Origin: an uncultured Bacilli bacterium
GTDB lineage: Bacteria; Bacillota_I; Bacilli_A; RF39; UBA660
DNA: 17,230 bases
Direction of reading: 5' to 3'
Assembly: GCA_944372315.1 (NCBI GenBank)
Contig: CALVYX010000108.1
Location: forward strand, 1 to 17,230
Part shown: positions 1 through 6,957 of the stretch, piece by piece
Layout: every line of letters starts with the position of its first letter
Numbering within the stretch: the stretch's first letter is position 1
Notes under the pieces: model-generated
Databases searched by the model: none
What the model saw: the letters and a program-made list of their open reading frames with translations, nothing else
Told to the model about the DNA's origin: nothing
Position numbers and translations under genes: made by a program

Positions 1-1296
1 ACCAGCACCACCGTAGCATAGAGTAGCATCATTACTAGAAGAAGTTGTAGCAGTATATCTTGTACCACCAGTTCCTACAGCGGTTAAAGTAGCAGCACCA
101 CCACCTGTTGTAGTACTATATCCATTACTTCCTTTGACTCCAGCAGCACCACCAGCTCCACCTACAGTAGTTGAAGAAACAGTGCTACGTGTATAACGGT
201 ATCCACCACCAGCGCCTCCACCGCCTCCAGCAACTAGAAGCCTTGTAGAACCCATTCTTACTTCACTAGCTCCACCACCACCATATCCACATCCATAAGA
301 CGTAGAAGAGTTATAACACGAAGCAGAACCTCCACGAACATATCCGTATCCACCAGTATAACTACTTGGTTGTCCACCAACATATACGCTTAAAGCTGTA
401 CCTTGCTCAAGGAAGATTGTTCCAGCAGCATAACCACCTTTACCACCAGTAGAGCCTCCTCCTTGTGCACCCCAAGCTTCTATTTTATAGTAGCCACTTG
501 CTGGTACTGTATAGGTATAACTAGTTGCTGATGTATAATTTGTAATTTGTCCCCATGCTGCATACAACGTAACTGTTTTACCACCGGAAGTCAAGTTAGT
601 AACAGACTCTGCATTGTCATACACTGGTGCTCCTGTGGAAGTTGTAGCCCATCCTAAAAATTCATATCCTGATCTAGTAAAAGTATTACTTCTTAACGTA
701 CAACTAGATCCAACGGTACAAGTAGTATTTGACATACTACCACTTCCACCATTACTAGCATAACTTATTGTATAAGTATCAGGTGTAATTGTTTGATTAA
801 TATATTGTACCCAATCTAGTCCTACTTTTAATCGTTTTACTCGCTCTGAAGGATCAGCAATTACATTAGAATTATATCTTGCTACTACAGTTAAAGTTTT
901 AGTAGAACCAGCAGTAATAGTATCCCCTTCTTTTAATCCCGTTACTTCATATATAATAGCATCAGTACCACTAGTAGTAATATCCATACTATTTAAAATA
1001 GCCGTTAAGGTTCCATTATTTTTTATGGTAACTGTATAAGTCATGGAATCCCCTGGATTTACTAAACTTACATTAAACTTAGCTGTTGTATCAGTAAATG
1101 ATGGCTCTTCTATATTGTAAGCAGAACCCACACTAGTTCCATTACTAATACCTGTAATACGAATATCCCAAGTAGAAGTAATATTAGCAGAACCATTAAT
1201 TTTTAATTGTGTCATCAAAATGGAATATCCTACTGCCATAAAGAATACCCCAATACAAAGTGCGATTGAAATAATAGTTTTCTTATTATGTCTCAT
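1..1296 (-). CDS. Glycine-rich surface protein with SipW/TasA-type N-terminus and List_Bact repeat (3' end outside window)
   Basis: The frame is open from ATG at 1296 to base 1, giving 432 residues; the C-terminus lies beyond the window. The start is supported by AGGTG seven bases upstream. Residues about 8-27 form one hydrophobic segment, followed by MTQLKINGSANITSTW, a module typical of SipW-dependent/TasA-like secreted proteins of uncultured Firmicutes. Residues about 28-150 look like a beta-rich domain. Residues about 174-248 match the Listeria-Bacteroides (InlB-type, Flg_new) repeat, with ASNGGSGSM, GYEFLGWAT and a final LYAAW. From about 254 on there is a Gly-rich domain resembling the Gly_rich family (YTVPASGYYKIEAWGAQGGG, then GGGGGAGGG). 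I infer an exported, probably membrane-tethered adhesin-like protein; the ligand is unknown. The N-terminus is paralogous to the gene ending at 11136. Confidence 0.85.
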   Translation of the reverse strand, partial: MRHNKKTIISIALCIGVFFMAVGYSILMTQLKINGSANITSTWDIRITGISNGTSVGSAYNIEEPSFTDTTAKFNVSLVNPGDSMTYTVTIKNNGTLTAILNSMDITTSGTDAIIYEVTGLKEGDTITAGSTKTLTVVARYNSNVIADPSERVKRLKVGLDWVQYINQTITPDTYTISYASNGGSGSMSNTTCTVGSSCTLRSNTFTRSGYEFLGWATTSTGAPVYDNAESVTNLTSGGKTVTLYAAWGQITNYTSATSYTYTVPASGYYKIEAWGAQGGGSTGGKGGYAAGTIFLEQGTALSVYVGGQPSSYTGGYGYVRGGSASCYNSSTSYGCGYGGGGASEVRMGSTRLLVAGGGGGAGGGYRYTRSTVSSTTVGGAGGAAGVKGSNGYSTTTGGGAATLTAVGTGGTRYTATTSSSNDATLCYGGAG

Positions 1297-1380
1297 TATT
1301 TATCACCTATTCTACTTTATACCATCATTTTAACATCTTTTTAAATTCCCAACAATACTATTATGAACATTTTTTTGATT

Positions 1381-1398
1381 TTTACAAATAATTGTAAA
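1381..1398. repeat. Perfect inverted repeat, candidate operator
   Basis: TTTACAA and TTGTAAA flank ATAA, a perfect 7-bp inverted repeat in the 171-bp gap between the divergent genes at 1296 and 1468. Flanking bases extend it imperfectly (GATTT on the left, ATC on the right). It has the shape of a dimeric repressor site, or it could be a weak hairpin. No neighbouring regulator gene identifies a ligand. The rest of the gap holds no ORF. Confidence 0.35.
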
Positions 1399-1467
1399 TC
1401 ATCGGGACATATATAGTAGCAAAATTAATGATTCATAATAAACTATATTAGAAAAGGAGGAATAAAT

Positions 1468-1650
1468 ATGTTTTATGGTGGAGGTTCTTGCTGCCAAAAT
1501 GGTTGGGGATGGAATTATCCATTCACTTCATGCAATAGCGGATGGGGATGGAGCTCTGGATGCGGATGCGGTAATACTTCATCTTACGCAATAATTTTAG
1601 TACTATTCATCCTATTAGTTATCGTAATTGGTTGCAGATGGACTAGATAA
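1468..1650 (+). CDS. YjcZ-like tiny transmembrane protein
   Basis: This is a 60-residue protein with a very strong ribosome site (GGAGG at 1456-1460, seven bases before ATG). The N-terminal half is rich in Gly, Trp and Cys, with two GWGW motifs (12-15 and 25-28) and cysteines at 8, 9, 22, 32 and 34. The C-terminal half is one membrane segment (about 40-55, YAIILVLFILLVIVIG) followed by a short basic tail. The architecture and the FILLVIV-type helix resemble the YjcZ / tiny_TM_bacill family of Bacillus, small proteins associated with sporulation or the cell envelope whose biochemical role is unknown. The six cysteines are unusual for that family as I know it. It is probably its own short transcript, with a weak terminator right after the stop. 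Confidence 0.7.
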   Translation: MFYGGGSCCQNGWGWNYPFTSCNSGWGWSSGCGCGNTSSYAIILVLFILLVIVIGCRWTR

Positions 1651-1670
1651 GAGAGCAATCTCTTTTTCTT
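1649..1670 (+). terminator. Weak intrinsic terminator after the YjcZ-like gene
   Basis: AAGAGA pairs with TCTCTT around a GCAA tetraloop, immediately followed by TTTCTTTT. The stem is only six base pairs and begins in the stop codon, so termination may be partial. Confidence 0.5.
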
Positions 1671-1694
1671 TTGATTGATTTTTTTTGAGTTTTG

Positions 1695-1703
1695 TGGTAT
1701 TAT
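1695..1703 (+). promoter_or_regulatory. Extended -10 promoter before the 170-residue gene
   Basis: TGG followed by TATTAT forms an extended -10 about 24 bases upstream of the ATG at 1727. No good -35 hexamer is visible at the usual distance; the extended -10 could compensate. Confidence 0.45.
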
Positions 1704-1726
1704 TAGTAGCCTGAAAGGAGACAACT

Positions 1727-2239
1727 ATGGAACAAAATTTAGAAAAAGATGCAATTCAACTCAAGAAAGCTAAAATAAAAGTTGAGGCTATTACTAATTT
1801 ATTACCATCTTTAATTAACTTAAATAATGAATTAAGTGATGATGAGCGAAAACCATATACTATTATGTTAGATTATTTAAATTTTAATGATTATTACCGT
1901 TTCTCTATTGATATTATGAGAACAAATCATTATGAACCAGATTCATTAATCGATCTACATTTTAGTTTAAAAAGACTAGAAGATGGATTAAGTCTATTCG
2001 ATAAAGTAAGAGACTGTTTTATAGAAAATAGTAATCTTATTTATACTGGATTTCAAACTCATTGTAATCAAAGTGTAGTTAGTAGTTTTAATGCTGTTGG
2101 AAGTAACAGGATTGACTTGATATACAAAATTCATGATGATTATGAATATGAAAGACTACTTGAATATAATAATTCTTTAGGAAATCATACTAACATTCTA
2201 GTTAAAAGAATAGCACCAGAGATTGTTAAACCTAAATAA
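1727..2239 (+). CDS. Hypothetical protein, 170 aa, unrecognised
   Basis: The gene has a clear ribosome site (AAAGGAG, six bases before ATG) and the A+T-rich codon use of its neighbours, so it looks like a real gene. The product is soluble, with no signal peptide or membrane segment. It is acidic to neutral and probably mostly helical; residues 1-40 are highly charged. The middle (residues about 45-70) is rich in Tyr and Asp, with LDYLNFNDYYRFSIDIM. Two Cys are present (97 and 113). I see no catalytic motif and cannot assign a family. It lies 32 bases before def on the same strand, but def may have its own promoter overlapping this gene's end, so joint function is not implied. Confidence 0.75.
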   Translation: MEQNLEKDAIQLKKAKIKVEAITNLLPSLINLNNELSDDERKPYTIMLDYLNFNDYYRFSIDIMRTNHYEPDSLIDLHFSLKRLEDGLSLFDKVRDCFIENSNLIYTGFQTHCNQSVVSSFNAVGSNRIDLIYKIHDDYEYERLLEYNNSLGNHTNILVKRIAPEIVKPK

Positions 2240-2251
2240 ATATGATAGAAT
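2223..2251 (+). promoter_or_regulatory. Candidate def promoter
   Basis: TTGTTA (2223-2228) and TAGAAT (2246-2251) are separated by 17 bases, with TG at the extended -10 position. The -35 lies inside the end of the preceding gene. It would start transcription about 15 bases before the def ATG. Confidence 0.45.
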
Positions 2252-2271
2252 AAAGGTGTTGGAGTGATCGT

Positions 2272-2820
2272 ATGTTAAAAACAAAAGATATATTAGATGA
2301 AAAAAATAAAATTTTAAGAACCGTAAGTAAAGAGGTTACTTTTCCTCTTAGTGATAAAGATCGTAAAACAATCGATTTAATGATTGAATATTTAACGAAT
2401 AGTCAAATTGAAGAAAGAGCTGAAAAATATAATCTACGTCCTGGTATGGGGATGGCAGCAATTCAATTAGGAATACCTAAAAGATATTTAACTATCGTTC
2501 ACGAAGTGGAACCTGGTGTATTTGATACTTATGTTATTATTAATCCTAAAATTGTAAGTAGTTCACTAGAAAAAATATATGTAGAAGATGGTGAAGGATG
2601 TTTAAGTATTAATCGCGAAACTGTAGGAATTGTTCCACGATATGCTAGAGTTACTATTGAAGGATACGATGTAGATGGAAATAAAATAAGTATTAGAGCA
2701 AGAGAAGAATTAGCTATCGCTTTCCAACATGAAATAGATCATTTAAATGGTATTTTATTTATCGATCATATTGATAAAAATAATCCTTTTAAAGATCAAG
2801 ATAAATATAGACCAATATAA
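2272..2820 (+). CDS. def: Peptide deformylase
   Basis: This 182-residue enzyme removes the formyl group from the N-terminal methionine of nascent proteins in the cytoplasm. All three family motifs are present: GMGMAAIQLG (residues 58-67, motif GxGxAAxQ), EGCLS (108-112, metal-binding Cys110) and HEIDH (153-157, two metal-binding His and catalytic Glu154). The length and the insertion between motifs 1 and 2 fit the Gram-positive (type II) deformylases. GGAG lies seven bases before the ATG. A strong terminator follows directly, so def ends its transcript. The usual companion fmt is not adjacent. Confidence is very high because the full metal and catalytic set is intact. Confidence 0.98.
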   Translation: MLKTKDILDEKNKILRTVSKEVTFPLSDKDRKTIDLMIEYLTNSQIEERAEKYNLRPGMGMAAIQLGIPKRYLTIVHEVEPGVFDTYVIINPKIVSSSLEKIYVEDGEGCLSINRETVGIVPRYARVTIEGYDVDGNKISIRAREELAIAFQHEIDHLNGILFIDHIDKNNPFKDQDKYRPI

Positions 2821-2822
2821 AA

Positions 2823-2854
2823 AGTTCTTTCCAAAAAGAAAGAACTCTTTTTTT
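2823..2854 (+). terminator. Intrinsic terminator of def
   Basis: AGTTCTTTC and GAAAGAACT form a perfect 9-bp stem with a six-base loop, then C and seven T. It starts three bases after the stop codon. The roughly 100 bases from here to the opposing PBP terminator hold nothing I can identify. Confidence 0.9.
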
Positions 2855-2955
2855 ATGAAATTACATAAATATCGACTTCATCTATTCCATGTCATAAAGT
2901 AATTGTAACAAAATGTCTTAATGTTGAAAATACACCGGTATCCTATTTTATCCGA

Positions 2956-2978
2956 CAAAAAAAGCAAGTTGCCTTGCT
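2956..2978 (-). terminator. Intrinsic terminator of the division operon
   Basis: Read on the minus strand, AGCAAG and CTTGCT form a 6-bp stem with loop GCAA, followed by a run of seven T. The stem begins at the last base of the PBP stop codon (TGA), so termination is immediate. It faces the def terminator. Confidence 0.85.
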
Positions 2979-5119
2979 CAAAATTTAGGTTTTAAAACTA
3001 AAGTAACTACATCTTCTTTTTTCAAAATTACTCCCACATTAATGCTTTGGGAAGTGACATATCCATTACCTTCTACAGTATAAGCAATATCTAATAAATT
3101 TAATAAAGTCTTAGCTTCCGTCTCACTATATCCGATTAAATTAGGCATTGGTATGTTAGTATCATTAGTTACTAAATATATTTTATCTAGTTCTGATACC
3201 ACAGTATTACTTTCCGGATATTGTTTAATTATTTTATCACCATTACCTATTACAACATAGGTTAATCCTTCATTATTTAATGTATTGGTTACATCTATAG
3301 TTCTTTTACTAATAAATGATGGTAAAGTATATTTTTTTAATGCTTGTACTTTATCTTCTTCTTTTTCATCAAGTTCTAAATATTTACTTACATTCACCAC
3401 AATATCTTGAATTACTTGTTTCATTGCATTAACACCATAACTACCTTGATCTTTAGCTGAAAAATAGATGATAATACTAGGATCATTTCCAGGATAAAGT
3501 CCAGCAAAACTACGAATAACACTACTTCCATAACCATTACCATCCGCTACTTGTGCCGTACCAGTCTTAGCTATCAAATCATAACCTTCCATATAATAAG
3601 TATGCCCTGTTCCCATAGGATCTTCAATAACACTACGCATTAAATTCTTCATGTTATTCACAGTCTCTTTACTAGCTACTTTATCAAGTTCTGTTTTTTC
3701 ACCTTGATATACTACTTCATTAGTATCTGTATCTACTATCTTATCAATAATATAAGGTTGCATTAATACTCCATTATTAGTAAGAGAAGTTAACGCTTTA
3801 ATATTTTGAATAGGTGTTGCTGTAATTCCTTGACCAAACCCAGCATTTAATATTTCTGTTTCATACTTAAAAGCAATCTTACCAGAAGCTTCATTAGGTA
3901 ACTCAATTCCTGTTTGATGACCAAAGCCTAATTTATTATAATAAGTTTTTAAAATAGCTCCACTAATATATCGATTAATAAGATTAATTACTCCTACGTT
4001 ACTTGATAGTACAAATCCATAGTTAAAAGTAATCTCTCCCCAACCGTTACGATCCCAGTCACCTATTTCAGTACCATCTTGAGTAACATATACTCCTGAC
4101 TTGTAAGTATCATTCCCATTATAATTACCATTTTCCATAGCAGCCATATAAGAAAATATCTTCATAGTTGATCCTGGTTCATAAGCATATGCTACATTAT
4201 AATCCATATAATTAGTCATATCTCTAACATTAGGATCAAAAGATGGATTACTAGCAGAAGCTAGTATTGCTCCAGTTTTAGCATCCGCTATCATAATAGT
4301 TGACCAATCAAAATTATACCAATTTGCTTTATCTAATGCACGTTCTACAAATAATTGAATATTAGAGTCTATTGTTAAATAAACATCATTTCCATCTTCG
4401 GCAGGAACAGTCACTTCTTTAGTTCCAGCTATTTTATAACCATTTCGATCTTTTTGATAGAAAGTATATCCATCTTTTCCACTTAATTCTTCGTTAAATT
4501 GCTTTTCAATTCCCATCTCACCTACAATAGTCTCTTCACTGTTACCTTCTTCATCTTCTTCTACGGTAGTCTTAGCATATCCTAAAGTATAGGAAGCAAA
4601 ATCTCCATATGGATAATATCTTTTTTGAGTCTCTATAAAATCTATTCCCGGTAATCCTAATGCTAATATAGCGTCTTTTGTAAGTTCCGTTAATCCTCTT
4701 CCTTTACTACCAAATTCAGTTTGATAAACGCCTTCTTTCGATAAATATTCTAAAATTTGCTCTTCACTAATATCTAGCACTGTCGCTAACATTTTAGCTG
4801 TATATTCTTTATCGACAACATGCTGTGGTTTATTAATATCCGTGGTTCTATTCTCATCTAAATAAGCAATAAGTGTATAGGACGAAACATTTTGAGCTAA
4901 AACATCACCATTTCGATCATAAATCGTTCCTCTTTTTCCTTTTAACACTTCATTCTTAGTTGTTCTACTACTAGCGAAAGCTTGCAAATCTATACCATCT
5001 ACTTCATGAGACATAGCTAATTGTGCAGTTCTTAAAATAATAACTGCAAAAAAAATTAAAGCCACAATAACTAAGAATAAACTCATCCTAATATTGTTAG
5101 ACTCTAATTTTTTTTTCAT
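2978..5119 (-). CDS. pbpB: Class B penicillin-binding protein (septal transpeptidase) with two PASTA domains
   Basis: This 713-residue peptidoglycan transpeptidase cross-links glycan strands at the division septum and is the target of beta-lactams. An N-terminal membrane anchor (about 13-30) is followed by the dimerisation/pedestal region with RGTIYDRNG (63-71). The transpeptidase domain has the nucleophile motif STMK (Ser317 to Lys320), SSN (372-374) and KTGT (518-521). Two C-terminal PASTA domains (about 598-651 and 657-713) match the PBP2B/PBP2x type; length is normal for Bacillus PBP2B. It follows the FtsL-like gene by 13 bases, with GGTG seven bases before ATG. An out-of-frame ATG sits four bases upstream. 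The first codons contain a run of nine A. The alternative symbol is ftsI. It is the last gene of the operon, so mraY, mur and ftsQAZ genes are not next to it. Confidence 0.97.
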   Translation of the reverse strand: MKKKLESNNIRMSLFLVIVALIFFAVIILRTAQLAMSHEVDGIDLQAFASSRTTKNEVLKGKRGTIYDRNGDVLAQNVSSYTLIAYLDENRTTDINKPQHVVDKEYTAKMLATVLDISEEQILEYLSKEGVYQTEFGSKGRGLTELTKDAILALGLPGIDFIETQKRYYPYGDFASYTLGYAKTTVEEDEEGNSEETIVGEMGIEKQFNEELSGKDGYTFYQKDRNGYKIAGTKEVTVPAEDGNDVYLTIDSNIQLFVERALDKANWYNFDWSTIMIADAKTGAILASASNPSFDPNVRDMTNYMDYNVAYAYEPGSTMKIFSYMAAMENGNYNGNDTYKSGVYVTQDGTEIGDWDRNGWGEITFNYGFVLSSNVGVINLINRYISGAILKTYYNKLGFGHQTGIELPNEASGKIAFKYETEILNAGFGQGITATPIQNIKALTSLTNNGVLMQPYIIDKIVDTDTNEVVYQGEKTELDKVASKETVNNMKNLMRSVIEDPMGTGHTYYMEGYDLIAKTGTAQVADGNGYGSSVIRSFAGLYPGNDPSIIIYFSAKDQGSYGVNAMKQVIQDIVVNVSKYLELDEKEEDKVQALKKYTLPSFISKRTIDVTNTLNNEGLTYVVIGNGDKIIKQYPESNTVVSELDKIYLVTNDTNIPMPNLIGYSETEAKTLLNLLDIAYTVEGNGYVTSQSINVGVILKKEDVVTLVLKPKF

Positions 5120-5132
5120 TCATAATCACCAT

Positions 5133-5444
5133 CTATTCTTCACTATCAACAATCGATTTGATATTATTATTATTATAACTCAAACCTTGTTCTTCAGCAA
5201 CAACTTTAATGTTGTCTAGAGAAGCTAGTTCATTCACTTTCATTGCTAAACTTTCGTTTTTCTTCTCTTGTGTAGACAATTCTTGTTTAGCGCGTTCTAC
5301 ATCAAAATTTATTTTAGATAAAGTCGCTTGAGAAAACACGATCCCAAAAGGAGAAATTACTAATAAGGCAATAGTAAAAGTATAAAGTAATCTTTCAAAT
5401 TTACTCATCTTTACTATTCTTTTGATACGTTTCTTCTTTGTCAT
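5133..5444 (-). CDS. ftsL: FtsL-like division protein
   Basis: This is a 103-residue bitopic protein: a very basic N-terminus (MTKKKRIKRIVK), one membrane helix (about 20-40), then a coiled-coil stretch (about 45-75, rich in Lys, Glu and Leu) and a short acidic tail. This is the form of FtsL, which with DivIC/FtsB and DivIB/FtsQ activates septal wall synthesis. FtsL is too variable for firm sequence recognition; the assignment rests on architecture and on the position between rsmH and the class B PBP, where ftsL lies in most Firmicutes. Its ribosome site AGGGTG overlaps the rsmH stop codon, nine bases upstream, suggesting translational coupling. A second ATG at residue 13 is possible but lacks a better site. 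Confidence 0.85.
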   Translation of the reverse strand: MTKKKRIKRIVKMSKFERLLYTFTIALLVISPFGIVFSQATLSKINFDVERAKQELSTQEKKNESLAMKVNELASLDNIKVVAEEQGLSYNNNNIKSIVDSEE

Positions 5445-5453
5445 ACTATCACC

Positions 5454-6377
5454 CTATCTTATTCTTTCTATTACTCGCATCTTAGCACTTCGTGAACGAT
5501 TATTATTTTCTAATTCATCACGACTAGGTACTACTGCTTTATGATTAACTAATTTATAATTATTTAAATATTCTTCTGGTATATTAGGTAGTCCTTTTAC
5601 TTTTTCATCAATACTAGTTCTTTCCTTAAATATATTTTTTACTATTCTATCTTCTAAGGAATGAAAAGTAATGACTACTACTCTTCCACCTATATTTAAT
5701 AAATCAAGAGCATTATTGATAGATTCTTCTAAAATATCTAATTCATGATTCACTTCAATTCTAATTGCTTGGAAAACCTTCCTTGCTGGATGTTTATCTT
5801 TTTTTGCCTTCATCGGAATAGCACTTTTAATAATATCGACTAATTCTAGTGTGGTATCAATTTTTTTATTTTCTCGATATTTTACAATGGCTCTTGCAAT
5901 ACTTCTAGAATATTTTTCTTCCCCATATTTAAAAAAGATTTCTACCAATCTTTCTTCATCATAATTATTTACTACTTCATATGCCGATAACTCTTTATTC
6001 TTATCCATTCGCATATCAAGTTTTGCATCATTATGATAACTAAAACCTCGATCTACTTCATCCAATTGGACAGATGAAACGCCAAGGTCAAATAAAATAC
6101 CATCTACTTTGTCTACATTTCTTTTTTTTAATTCTTCTTTCATATTAACAAAATTACTATAGATAATAGTAAAATTATCACCGATCTTCGATAGTTTATC
6201 TCTACTATAATTAATAGCATCACTATCTTGATCAAAGGCGAAAAGACAACCCCTTCTTACTCGCTTCAAAATTTCACTGGAATGTCCAGCATAACCTAAT
6301 GTAGCATCAACGTAGATCCCGTCATCTTTCAAATTAAGAGCTTGAATCGCTTCGTTAAGTAAAACACTAATATGCAT
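5454..6377 (-). CDS. rsmH: 16S rRNA m4C1402 N4-methyltransferase RsmH
   Basis: This 307-residue S-adenosylmethionine-dependent enzyme methylates N4 of C1402 in the decoding centre of 16S rRNA (formerly MraW). Visible motifs are DATLGYAGHSS (near residue 24, AdoMet loop), FAFDQDSDA, DGILFDLGVSSVQLDEVDRG, RKVFQAIRIEVNHELD and ITFHSLEDRIVK, in family order. The usual GGGGH of the first motif is GYAGH here, a mild variation. The start is two bases after the mraZ stop, and its ribosome site (GGGTG) lies inside the last mraZ codons, so the two are translationally coupled. The length is typical. Confidence 0.97.
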   Translation of the reverse strand: MHISVLLNEAIQALNLKDDGIYVDATLGYAGHSSEILKRVRRGCLFAFDQDSDAINYSRDKLSKIGDNFTIIYSNFVNMKEELKKRNVDKVDGILFDLGVSSVQLDEVDRGFSYHNDAKLDMRMDKNKELSAYEVVNNYDEERLVEIFFKYGEEKYSRSIARAIVKYRENKKIDTTLELVDIIKSAIPMKAKKDKHPARKVFQAIRIEVNHELDILEESINNALDLLNIGGRVVVITFHSLEDRIVKNIFKERTSIDEKVKGLPNIPEEYLNNYKLVNHKAVVPSRDELENNNRSRSAKMRVIERIR

Positions 6378-6379
6378 AA

Positions 6380-6823
6380 TTATTCACCCAATTCCCAATT
6401 TGAATCAAATAAATCTTCTACAATATTTGACATTTCTTCTTTATTCGTATTATAGAAGTCGTCCCACTTATCTTTATCCCAAATTTCAAGTCGATCCCCT
6501 ACGCCAACTATGACACATTCTTTTTTTAAGTCAGCGTAGGAAATCAATGGAGAGGTAATATTGATTCGACCTTGCTTGTCAAATACTGTTGCAGTAGCGC
6601 CTGATAGGAAGAATCTCGTAAAACTACGGGCGTCCTTCTTCGTGAATGGCAGACTTTTAAGTTTTCTGGTGATTTTATCCCATTCAGTTTTCGGATAGAC
6701 AAATAGGCATTCTTCGAGACCACGTGTTACAAAAAACTCTTCTCCTAAGTCTTCACGAAACTTAGAAGGTAAAATAATTCGTCCCTTTTCATCAATATTA
6801 TGATGATATTCACCTATCAACAT
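6380..6823 (-). CDS. mraZ: Transcriptional regulator MraZ
   Basis: The 147-residue protein has two AbrB/SpoVT-like swapped-hairpin halves, each with the DxxxR signature (DEKGR about 11-15 and DKQGR in the second half). MraZ forms a ring-shaped oligomer that binds repeated boxes upstream of its own gene and represses the dcw operon. I chose ATG at 6823, giving MLIGEYHHNIDEKGR, the normal family N-terminus, preceded by GGGGG at 6830-6834. The frame stays open to an ATG at 6916, but those 31 extra residues lie upstream of the promoter and have no family match. It is the first gene of the mraZ-rsmH-ftsL-PBP unit. Confidence 0.97.
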   Translation of the reverse strand: MLIGEYHHNIDEKGRIILPSKFREDLGEEFFVTRGLEECLFVYPKTEWDKITRKLKSLPFTKKDARSFTRFFLSGATATVFDKQGRINITSPLISYADLKKECVIVGVGDRLEIWDKDKWDDFYNTNKEEMSNIVEDLFDSNWELGE

Positions 6824-6832
6824 AAAAATCCC

Positions 6833-6856
6833 CCACTTTTCACCACAATCAACCAC
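6833..6856 (-). promoter_or_regulatory. MraZ operator: three GTGG boxes at 10-bp spacing
   Basis: On the minus strand three GTGG boxes lie at 6856-6853, 6846-6843 and 6836-6833, exactly 10 bp apart. MraZ is known to bind direct TGGG-type repeats at one-turn spacing in E. coli and AAAGTG-type boxes in mycoplasmas; the third box here reads AAAGTGGGGG and fits both. The boxes lie between the -10 and the mraZ start, and the last overlaps the ribosome site, so binding could block both initiation of transcription and translation. Binding is inferred. Confidence 0.75.
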
Positions 6857-6863
6857 TGCTACT

Positions 6864-6869
6864 ATTATA
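6864..6869 (-). promoter_or_regulatory. mraZ promoter -10
   Basis: TATAAT on the minus strand, 40 bases before the mraZ start and immediately upstream of the three GTGG boxes. The best -35 (TTTACA, 6890-6895) is 20 bases away, longer than usual, so the -35 is uncertain. Confidence 0.6.
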
Positions 6870-6915
6870 CTATAATTATTATTAAGTTTTGTAAATACCC
6901 TAAAATAAATTTTCA

Positions 6916-6952
6916 CAAAAAAAATAAAAAAAAGAATGTCAAGTTGACATTC
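6916..6952 (-). terminator. Intrinsic terminator of the histidine kinase gene
   Basis: GAATGTCA and TGACATTC form a perfect 8-bp stem with a three-base loop, followed on the minus strand by eight T, an A and more T. It separates the kinase gene from the mraZ operon. Confidence 0.92.
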
Positions 6953-6957
6953 ATAAA

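Noticed and set aside
1..430. Collagen-like or tandem DNA repeats in the Gly-rich region
   Set aside because: Gly residues are not spaced as Gly-X-Y triplets and no exact DNA repeat unit recurs; it fits a Gly_rich domain instead.
6824..6916. Longer MraZ with 31 extra N-terminal residues
   Set aside because: The extension overlaps the -10 and the GTGG boxes, has no family match and the ribosome site fits the 6823 start.
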